From Ilumatobacter sp. (GTDB lineage: Bacteria; Actinomycetota; Acidimicrobiia; Acidimicrobiales; Ilumatobacteraceae): 5,835 bases of DNA. Under the pieces are notes generated by a model, which worked only from the letters and a program-made list of their open reading frames with translations, did not search any database and was not told where the DNA came from. Made by a program: the position numbers and the translations under genes. Where the stretch lies: positions 1 to 5,835 of the forward strand of contig JAJCXU010000402.1 of assembly GCA_029263275.1 (NCBI GenBank). The letters run 5' to 3'. Shown here piece after piece: positions 1 to 5,835 of this stretch. The stretch's first letter is position 1. Every line of letters starts with the position of its first letter.

Positions 1-1
1 G

Positions 2-934
2 GTGCTCAAGGCGGCCGAGGCAACCCCGTTGTGCGCGCAGGCGATCTTCCAGATCTTCGCTGACGCCGGTGCGCCCCCTGGTGTGGTCAACCTGGTCACG
101 GCGCTCGACCCAAAGCCGATCGGGGAGGTCTTCTGTACGGATGAACGCGTCCGCAAGCTGACGTTCACCGGCTCGACGGCCGTCGGCAAGATGCTCGCCG
201 GAAAGGCCGCAGGAAATCTCAAACGGGTGTCCGTCGAACTCGGTGGGCACGCACCATTCATCGTGTTCCCTGACGCCGATCCGGTGCACGCCGCCAAGGG
301 TGCCGCTGCGCTGAAGTTCCTCAACTCGGGGCAGGCGTGCATCAGCCCGAACCGGCTCTACATACACGAGTCAGGTGCCGACGCGTTCATCGACACCCTC
401 GTGCAGCGGGTTGGCCGGGTGAAGGCCGGCAACGGTATGGACGAAGGTGTCGGGGTCGGCCCGCTTGTCAACGAAGCAGCGGTTGCGAAGGTGGCGAACC
501 AGGTCGACGACGCTCGATCGAAAGGCGCCGAGATACCCGTCGGCGGCGAGCGGCTGACTGGTGAAGCATTCGGTGCGGGGCATTTCTACGCGCCGACGCT
601 GGTGACGGGCGTGACCGACGAGATGTTGATCCGGCGCGAGGAGACGTTCGGGCCGGTTGCCCCGGTGATCACCTACAGCGACGTCGACGAAGTGGTCGCG
701 ATGGCGAACGACACCAACTACGGCCTCGCGGCATACCTCTACACCCAGAATCTGTCGACGGCGATGCGCACGTTCGAGAGCCTGCGGTTCGGCATCATCG
801 GCGTCAACGACGTCAACCCCACATCCGCGGCGGCCCCCTTCGGCGGCATGGGCGACTCGGGTCTCGGTCGTGAGGGCGGCCACGAAGGCATCGCGGAGTA
901 CCTCGAAGTCAAGCTCGGCGGCTTCGCGATCTGA
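2..934 (+). CDS. Aldehyde dehydrogenase, succinate-semialdehyde dehydrogenase (GabD-like) group, 5'-truncated
   Basis: NAD(P)-dependent oxidation of an aldehyde to its acid in the cytoplasm. The 310 visible residues are the C-terminal part of a family usually about 450-490 residues long. The GTG at position 2 is an internal valine codon, since the following LKAAEATP matches the family's conserved cofactor-contacting lysine segment, so the true start lies upstream of the window. Visible motifs, numbered from the first visible codon, are the cofactor-loop GSTAVGK (57-63), the general-base glutamate in VELGG (Glu79), the catalytic cysteine in NSGQACISPNR (Cys113), EETFGP (213-218), and the C-terminal PFGGMGDSGLGREG, which is typical of succinate-semialdehyde dehydrogenases. 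The second cysteine often found two residues after the catalytic one in GabD proteins is replaced by serine. Family membership is secure; the substrate is inferred and another semialdehyde is possible. No gabT-like partner is visible. The stop codon lies 2 bases before a strong palindrome. Confidence 0.93.
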   Translation: MLKAAEATPLCAQAIFQIFADAGAPPGVVNLVTALDPKPIGEVFCTDERVRKLTFTGSTAVGKMLAGKAAGNLKRVSVELGGHAPFIVFPDADPVHAAKGAAALKFLNSGQACISPNRLYIHESGADAFIDTLVQRVGRVKAGNGMDEGVGVGPLVNEAAVAKVANQVDDARSKGAEIPVGGERLTGEAFGAGHFYAPTLVTGVTDEMLIRREETFGPVAPVITYSDVDEVVAMANDTNYGLAAYLYTQNLSTAMRTFESLRFGIIGVNDVNPTSAAAPFGGMGDSGLGREGGHEGIAEYLEVKLGGFAI

Positions 935-935
935 C

Positions 936-966
936 ATCACACTTGGGGTCAGACCCCAAGTGTGAT
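936..966. repeat. Perfect palindrome, 15-bp arms, 1-base centre
   Basis: The left arm ATCACACTTGGGGTC (936-950) and right arm GACCCCAAGTGTGAT (952-966) are exact reverse complements around A951. The element fills most of the gap between the dehydrogenase stop codon and the peptidase start. No T tract follows on either strand, so it is not a canonical intrinsic terminator, though a hairpin could still protect or end the upstream mRNA. The GGGGTCAGACCCC core resembles palindromes I recall as dispersed REP-like repeats tied to RAYT (Y1) transposases; that link is from memory. It also covers the -35 region of the candidate peptidase promoter, so an operator role is an alternative. Confidence 0.9.
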
Positions 967-970
967 CCCG

Positions 971-976
971 TACGAT
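971..976 (+). promoter_or_regulatory. Candidate -10 hexamer for the M20 peptidase gene
   Basis: TACGAT fits the TAnnnT -10 pattern and ends 6 bases before the ATG at 983. Transcription would then begin at or next to the start codon, giving a leaderless mRNA. No good -35 match is present at the usual spacing, because that region is taken up by the palindrome ending at 966. This is inferred from the motif only. Confidence 0.35.
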
Positions 977-982
977 CGGGGC

Positions 983-2083
983 ATGGCTGAGTACGACTTG
1001 GACGCAATGATCGCCGACGTCAAGACGTTGGTCGAGATCGAATCGCCGTCCTACGACTTGCCGCAGCTGCAGAAGTCAGCGGAGATCCTCGTCGCGATGA
1101 TCGAACGTCATCTCGGCGGGAAATGCGAACTGGTTCAGTCGAGCGCTGGTCCGCACGTGCATTGGATGGGTGGGGGCGACCCGACGGTGCTCCTGCTCGG
1201 GCACCACGACACCGTGTTCCCCATGGGCACGCTCGACCGGCTGCCATTCGCCGTGGCGGATGGCGTGATGACCGGTCCGGGCTGCTTCGACATGCTGGCC
1301 GGCATCGTCCAAGCGCTCCACGGGCTCGCTGCGCTCGACGACACCTCACACGTCGAGTTGTTGTTCAGCGCCGACGAAGAGGTCGGTTCGCTCCATTCGC
1401 GTGCGTTGGTCGAAGAACGGGCGCGGGCCTGCGGCAACGTGCTGGTGCTCGAACCGTCCGCTGTCGACGGCGCACTCAAGACCGGTCGCAAGGGCTGCGG
1501 AACCTTCGAGGTCATCATCACGGGCCGTGCCAGCCATGCCGGGCTCGAGCCCGAGGCCGGCATCAACGCACTCGTTGAGGCATCGCACCAAGTGTTGGCG
1601 ATCAATCAGATCGGCGACGCCGTAGCAGGAACCACCGTGACGCCAACGGTCGCCAACGTCGGAACGACCGACAACGTCGTGCCCGCCGAGGGACGCATCA
1701 AGGTCGACGCTCGCGTCGAGTCTGCTGACGAACGGGTCAGAGTCGAAGCAGCGATGGCCGCGCTCACGGCTCACGTCGAGGGCGCCAAGGTCGAGGTACT
1801 CGGACAGATCAACCGTCCGCCCATGCCCGAATCTGCGTCGGCCACGCTCTTCCCGGTCGCGCAACAAGTGTCGCCCGGCATCGAAGGCTTCGCCGTCGGT
1901 GGGGGCAGCGACGGCAACTTCACGGCCGCCATCGGCGTCGCCACGCTCGACGGTCTGGGCGCAGTCGGCGGTGGGGCCCACGCCGACACCGAACACGTCA
2001 TCGTCGCAACCATGCCTGAACGAGCCCGCCTCGTCGCCGGCATCGTCGCCGCCCTCGGTCACTCTGTGCCTGGCACAGACTGA
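983..2083 (+). CDS. M20 family metallopeptidase, carboxypeptidase G2-like
   Basis: A 366-residue di-zinc hydrolase predicted to cleave a peptide or amide bond, probably in the cytoplasm as no signal peptide is visible. The family signature is complete: metal-binding HxD in GHHDTV (His74, Asp76), bridging Asp103 in GPGCFDM, the catalytic and metal glutamates in SADEEVGS (Glu132, Glu133), metal ligand Glu157 in LEPS, the dimerisation-domain histidine in GRASHAG (His185), and the last metal ligand His333 in GGGAHADTEHV. The lid domain spans about 165-275. Family substrates include C-terminal glutamate conjugates and N-acyl amino acids; nothing here decides among them, and ArgE or DapE should not be assumed. 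An in-frame GTG at 962 would add seven residues but lies inside the palindrome, and the candidate -10 sits between it and the ATG, so I prefer 983. The final codons (SVPGTD) are formed by a second palindrome, suggesting that the C-terminus was reshaped by a repeat. Confidence 0.9.
   Translation: MAEYDLDAMIADVKTLVEIESPSYDLPQLQKSAEILVAMIERHLGGKCELVQSSAGPHVHWMGGGDPTVLLLGHHDTVFPMGTLDRLPFAVADGVMTGPGCFDMLAGIVQALHGLAALDDTSHVELLFSADEEVGSLHSRALVEERARACGNVLVLEPSAVDGALKTGRKGCGTFEVIITGRASHAGLEPEAGINALVEASHQVLAINQIGDAVAGTTVTPTVANVGTTDNVVPAEGRIKVDARVESADERVRVEAAMAALTAHVEGAKVEVLGQINRPPMPESASATLFPVAQQVSPGIEGFAVGGGSDGNFTAAIGVATLDGLGAVGGGAHADTEHVIVATMPERARLVAGIVAALGHSVPGTD
2063..2079. repeat. Palindrome overlapping the 3' end of the M20 gene
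   Basis: TCTGTGCC (2063-2070) and GGCACAGA (2072-2079) are exact reverse complements around T2071. The element encodes the last residues of the peptidase and lies just beyond the argG stop codon on the other strand, so a hairpin would form at the 3' ends of both convergent messages. No T tract follows on either strand, so classical intrinsic termination is not supported. The GTGCCTGGCAC core resembles another dispersed palindrome type that I recall as REP/RAYT-associated. It is a different sequence from the palindrome at 936-966 but shares its form, with a one-base centre. Confidence 0.75.
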
Positions 2084-2086
2084 CCG

Positions 2087-3511
<1,425 letters not shown>

Positions 3512-4066
3512 TCAGTCGGGACGGGCGGGGTCTGGTGCCCGGCGCGTCGACGCAATGACTGCGCCAACCGAGGCGAGGAGCATCGATCCGGCGATGGCGA
3601 ATTCGATGGCGGCCAGGCCGCCGGACCGTGACATGTCGAATGTCGCGATGACCGCAACAAGCGCTGATGCGGCGACGCTTGCCTCCGCGATGCGACGGAC
3701 GTTGTACACCGCGAACAACCCGAGCAACATCGTGAGCGCGAATGGCAGGATGCGAATCAGCAGAGGCTGTGGCTGAGCACGTGGACCCAACCACCAGGTC
3801 CCGATGCCGATTTCCTCGCTGGTCTTCCACACCGCGGCGAAAGCGAAGAAGGCGGCGCTCCAGCATGCGGCCAGCATGATCTGCCATGCCACCGTGAGCT
3901 GACCGGGCCGCAGTGGGGTCGGCGCGAATTGCTGCGCAGTGACTGTGACGGGCGATGGCATCGCTTCGCCCGCGTGCGGCGGAGTCAGCGGCGCCGGAGG
4001 AGTTGACGCAGGGGCGGGCGGCGGCAGCACAGCTTCGTGATTCGTCTCGAGGGAGGCGTCCGGCAC
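3512..4066 (-). CDS. Unrecognised small membrane protein with four predicted helices and a proline-rich N-terminus
   Basis: I do not recognise a family. From the GTG at 4066 the product is 184 residues. A cytoplasm-like N-terminal stretch rich in Pro and Ala (PPPAPASTPPAPLTPP, about 15-30) is followed by four hydrophobic segments: about 59-80 (VAWQIMLAACWSAAFFAFAAVW), 102-121, 128-144 and 150-173. The tail STRRAPDPARPD is charged. The frame stays open upstream to 4360, but that part is antisense to the well-supported glycosyltransferase gene and lacks sensible composition. I chose GTG 4066 because a TACCAT hexamer lies 7 bases before it. The ATG at 3961, giving 149 residues and dropping the proline-rich part, is the main alternative. 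It is co-directional with argG, 63 bp upstream of it, and divergent from the glycosyltransferase gene. The function is unknown; the coding call rests on the coherent helix pattern and the fit between neighbours. Confidence 0.7.
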   Translation of the reverse strand: MPDASLETNHEAVLPPPAPASTPPAPLTPPHAGEAMPSPVTVTAQQFAPTPLRPGQLTVAWQIMLAACWSAAFFAFAAVWKTSEEIGIGTWWLGPRAQPQPLLIRILPFALTMLLGLFAVYNVRRIAEASVAASALVAVIATFDMSRSGGLAAIEFAIAGSMLLASVGAVIASTRRAPDPARPD

Positions 4067-4123
4067 GAGCAGGATGGTAGGCGCTGTCGCCGTGAGTTCC
4101 CCGGCAGCTACCCTTCGGCTGCG
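4067..4123. promoter_or_regulatory. Divergent promoter region between membrane-protein and glycosyltransferase genes
   Basis: Two outward-facing TAnnnT hexamers sit back to back. On the plus strand TACCCT (4109-4114) lies 9 bases before the ATG at 4124. On the minus strand TACCAT (4079-4074) lies 7 bases before the GTG at 4066. Neither start has a Shine-Dalgarno sequence, so both messages may be leaderless. The -35 positions are poor matches. The extent of this region depends on the GTG start being right; with the ATG at 3961 the gap would be 162 bases. Confidence 0.35.
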
Positions 4124-4882
4124 ATGACGAGCACGCGTGCCCATTTCGACAAGCTGTCGATCTTCTACCCGATGTGGAATGAGGAGGAGTACGTCGACCG
4201 CGCGCTCACGGCGGGCCGCCGTGCGTGCGCGATTCTCATGGAGGCGGGCGACATCGCTGACTATGAACTGATCATCGTCGATGACGCCTCGACCGACGGC
4301 ACGGCAGCAATTGCCGATCGCTGCGCCGCGGAAGATCCTCGGGTCCGGGTTGTCCATCATGCGAAGAATCGCAAGCTTGGCGGAGCGATCAAGACCGGCT
4401 TCGCGACCGCTTCAGGTGATCTCATCTTGTACACCGACGCCGACCTCCCGTTCGACATGGCGGAGTTGCCTCGCGCGGTGCGGCTGATGATCGACTACGA
4501 CGCCGACATCATCAGCGCGTATCGATTCGATCGCACGGGCGAGGGATATCTCCGCACCTTCTACACCTTCTGGTACAACCTCCTCATTCGGAGCCTGTTC
4601 GGCGTGAAGGCCCGCGACATCAACTTCGCGTTCAAGCTGTGCCGGGCCCGCGTATTCGAGCATGTCGAACTGAAGAGCGAAGGTTCGTTCATCGATGCCG
4701 AACTCGTCATCAGGGCGACCCGGCTGGGCTACGAGATGCTGCAGTTCGGTGTCGACTACTTCCCTCGCACACGTGGCGAATCGACGCTCAGTTCGCCGGG
4801 GATCATCCTCACCATCCTCCGAGAAATGCGTCAGCTGCGCGGCGATCTCGACGGCATCACCCCGATCGTCGATCGCAGCTGA
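4124..4882 (+). CDS. Family 2 glycosyltransferase, polyprenol-phosphate sugar transferase-like
   Basis: A 252-residue GT-A fold enzyme that probably moves a sugar from a nucleotide donor to a lipid or other acceptor at the inner face of the membrane. Motifs seen are the N-terminal strand and loop SIFYPMWNEEEYV (12-24), the nucleotide-binding IIVDDASTDGT (50-60), NRKLGGAIKTGF (82-93), the metal-binding DxD in YTDADLPFD (103-111), and INFAFKLCRARVF (166-178), which resembles the FKLF-type segment of dolichol-phosphate mannose synthases. The acidic EGSFIDAELVIRA (186-198) and the basic RTRGEST (215-221) also fit that group. There is no C-terminal membrane domain, so it is the short soluble or peripheral form. 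Donor and acceptor cannot be read from the sequence. The frame is open from an ATG at 4037, but those 29 codons would run through the divergent promoter region and have no family similarity, so 4124 is preferred. The next gene downstream is also an envelope gene, 152 bp away. Confidence 0.9.
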   Translation: MTSTRAHFDKLSIFYPMWNEEEYVDRALTAGRRACAILMEAGDIADYELIIVDDASTDGTAAIADRCAAEDPRVRVVHHAKNRKLGGAIKTGFATASGDLILYTDADLPFDMAELPRAVRLMIDYDADIISAYRFDRTGEGYLRTFYTFWYNLLIRSLFGVKARDINFAFKLCRARVFEHVELKSEGSFIDAELVIRATRLGYEMLQFGVDYFPRTRGESTLSSPGIILTILREMRQLRGDLDGITPIVDRS

Positions 4883-4965
4883 ATCCCCGCCTCGGTCGGC
4901 GCTGAGACGAACAAAGAAACTCGCGGCGAACATGCTCCGGGCGACGATTCGGGCCGTGACTTGAT

Positions 4966-4974
4966 TGGTACATT
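4966..4974 (+). promoter_or_regulatory. Candidate extended -10 promoter for the L,D-transpeptidase gene
   Basis: TGG followed by TACATT matches an extended -10 (TGn plus hexamer), a class that can work with a poor -35, and no good -35 is seen at 17 bp. The predicted start near 4981 would give a leader of about 54 bases beginning with the hairpin at 4982-4998. TGCAAT at 5020-5025, 9 bases before the ATG, is a weaker leaderless alternative. Confidence 0.35.
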
Positions 4975-4981
4975 CGTTCCA

Positions 4982-4998
4982 TCAGCAGTTGCTGCTGA
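4982..4998 (+). repeat. Short inverted repeat in the transpeptidase leader
   Basis: TCAGCAG (4982-4988) and CTGCTGA (4992-4998) are exact reverse complements around the three-base loop TTG. If transcription starts near 4981, this hairpin would sit at the very 5' end of the mRNA and could slow its decay. It is too far from the ATG at 5035 to hide it. A 7-bp stem can arise by chance, so its role is uncertain. Confidence 0.45.
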
Positions 4999-5034
4999 CT
5001 GGCAACTCGCCATCGCATCTGCAATCCCGTCACC

Positions 5035-5835
5035 ATGAACGAACCTTCCTCCACGCCTGCCTGGCGCCCCCCGAACCAAGTCGCGAAATGGCTGCCTGCT
5101 GTTGCTGCCGCCGGGCTGCTCGGCACCGTGATCGTGGCCGGCGTGGCGCTCGGCGGTGGCGATGACAGCGCTGTGCAGCAAACCCAACTCGCCGACTCTG
5201 CGTTCGTTGTCGACTCCGCCGTGACAGCGCTCACTGTGCCCGACTCGGTTCCCGACGTGATCGGTACCGTCGAGACGTCGGTGCCTGTCGAGAAGACGGT
5301 GCTGCAGCGGAATCTGAGCAAGGGCCTCGCCGGCGACGACGTGAAACAAGTGCAGCAGCGTCTGAGTGATCTCGGTTTCGTTCCGGGCCCAGCGGATGGC
5401 ATCTTCGGAGATCAGACCGTCAAGGCGGTCTGGGCCTACGAGAAGCTGGTCCTGAAGCGTGCGAGCGACGACCCGACTGGTCAAGTCACACCCGACATGT
5501 GGGAGGCGATGCAGGATGCATTCGTCATCCAGCCGCGCCGCCCCAACTCCACCCCGAATCACACCGAGGTGTACCTGCCCGAGCAGGTGCTGGCCATCTT
5601 CCACGACGACAAGCCGGTGATGATCACCCACATGTCGAGCGGAAGTAACGAGCAGTGGTGCGAGGAAGTCACGATCAGCCCTGGCGAGTACGGGAACCGT
5701 GAAGGCACCGAACCGCTCGTTCGTGGCGAATGTGGGATCTCGAACACGCCCGGTGGCGTCTTCACCGTCTACCGCGAAGTCGAAGGCATCCGCCAGAGCG
5801 CACTCGGTGGAATGTGGAATCCGGTCTACTTCAAC
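5035..5835 (+). CDS. L,D-transpeptidase (YkuD domain) with membrane anchor and peptidoglycan-binding domain, 3'-truncated
   Basis: Predicted to form 3-3 cross-links between peptidoglycan stem peptides, or to attach proteins to them, outside the membrane. The 267 visible codons run off the window end with no stop. Order: a short proline-containing cytoplasmic tail (1-18), one membrane helix or uncleaved signal (about 20-40, LPAVAAAGLLGTVIVAGVALG), a flexible acidic Ser/Thr/Val/Pro linker (41-88), a peptidoglycan_binding_1 domain (about 92-160, with GDDVKQVQQRLSDLGF and ADGIFGDQTVKAVWAYE), then the start of a YkuD fold (about 178 onward, EVYLPEQVLAIFHDDKPVMITHMSSGS and TPGGVFTVYREV). The catalytic His/Ser-His-Gly-Cys motif would lie beyond the window, so activity cannot be confirmed. 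Between SSGS (201-204) and TPGG (238-241) there is an unusually long insertion with two cysteines (209 and 233). The ATG at 5035 is directly followed by a sensible N-terminus; no Shine-Dalgarno sequence is visible. Confidence 0.87.
   Translation, partial: MNEPSSTPAWRPPNQVAKWLPAVAAAGLLGTVIVAGVALGGGDDSAVQQTQLADSAFVVDSAVTALTVPDSVPDVIGTVETSVPVEKTVLQRNLSKGLAGDDVKQVQQRLSDLGFVPGPADGIFGDQTVKAVWAYEKLVLKRASDDPTGQVTPDMWEAMQDAFVIQPRRPNSTPNHTEVYLPEQVLAIFHDDKPVMITHMSSGSNEQWCEEVTISPGEYGNREGTEPLVRGECGISNTPGGVFTVYREVEGIRQSALGGMWNPVYFN

Larger units (their letters stand above)
4883..5034. other. Intergenic region before the L,D-transpeptidase gene
   Basis: These 152 bases hold no convincing gene. The first part has only weak GC-rich pairing (around 4887-4910) and no T tract, so no clear terminator follows the glycosyltransferase gene. 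The second half holds a candidate extended -10 promoter (4966-4974) and a short hairpin (4982-4998), listed separately. Confidence 0.7.

Noticed and set aside
936..966. CRP-type operator (TGTGA/TCACA half sites) in the palindrome ends
   Set aside because: The half sites point the wrong way and are 19 bases apart instead of 6, so they do not match a CRP/Vfr site.
962..982. GTG start for the M20 peptidase, seven codons earlier
   Set aside because: It lies within the right arm of the palindrome and upstream of the candidate -10, and the added residues have no family similarity.
1346..2062. Long open frame on the minus strand opposite the M20 gene
   Set aside because: All M20 active-site motifs are on the plus strand; the antisense product is a low-complexity Asp/Gly/Arg shadow.
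4037..4123. ATG start for the glycosyltransferase, 29 codons earlier
   Set aside because: It would run through the divergent promoter region and the other gene's start. The extra residues (many Arg and Gly) do not resemble the family, whereas the fold begins right after 4124.
4831..5631. Long open frame on the minus strand opposite the transpeptidase gene
   Set aside because: It runs across the intergenic region and the well-supported transpeptidase coding sequence, and it lacks recognisable domains.

Overview
The window is GC-rich, has densely packed genes and lacks Shine-Dalgarno sequences. It carries an L,D-transpeptidase typical of actinobacterial cell walls. I infer an actinobacterium, possibly of the Acidimicrobiia (Ilumatobacter-like). 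That placement is an impression from gene content and style, not something the sequence proves.

Layout, left to right. (1) The C-terminal two thirds of an aldehyde dehydrogenase of the succinate-semialdehyde dehydrogenase group (+), whose start lies before the window. (2) A 48-base gap largely filled by a perfect 15-bp-arm palindrome, then a complete M20 metallopeptidase gene of the carboxypeptidase G2 type (+). A second palindrome forms the last codons of that gene. (3) argG (-), argininosuccinate synthase of the long E. coli-like type, converging on the peptidase gene with only 3 bp between the stop codons. (4) A small unrecognised four-helix membrane protein (-) upstream of and co-directional with argG. 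(5) A divergently oriented family 2 glycosyltransferase (+) of the dolichol-phosphate-mannose-synthase-like type. (6) A 152-base gap, then the first 267 codons of an L,D-transpeptidase (+) with a membrane anchor and a peptidoglycan-binding domain, cut by the window end before its catalytic cysteine.

The genes do not form one pathway. They read as ordinary housekeeping and envelope genes: aldehyde oxidation, peptide or amide hydrolysis, arginine synthesis, sugar transfer and wall cross-linking. The glycosyltransferase and the transpeptidase both point to the envelope, but nothing in the sequence links them functionally. I saw no tRNA, rRNA, CRISPR array or transposase gene.

I did not find a convincing new multi-gene system. 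The most notable signals are the two palindromes bracketing the M20 gene, which resemble REP/RAYT-type dispersed repeats, and a recurring TAnnnT hexamer 6-9 bases before start codons without Shine-Dalgarno sequences, which suggests leaderless transcription. Next are an E. coli-type ArgG in a probable actinobacterium and a cysteine-bearing insertion in the transpeptidase fold.
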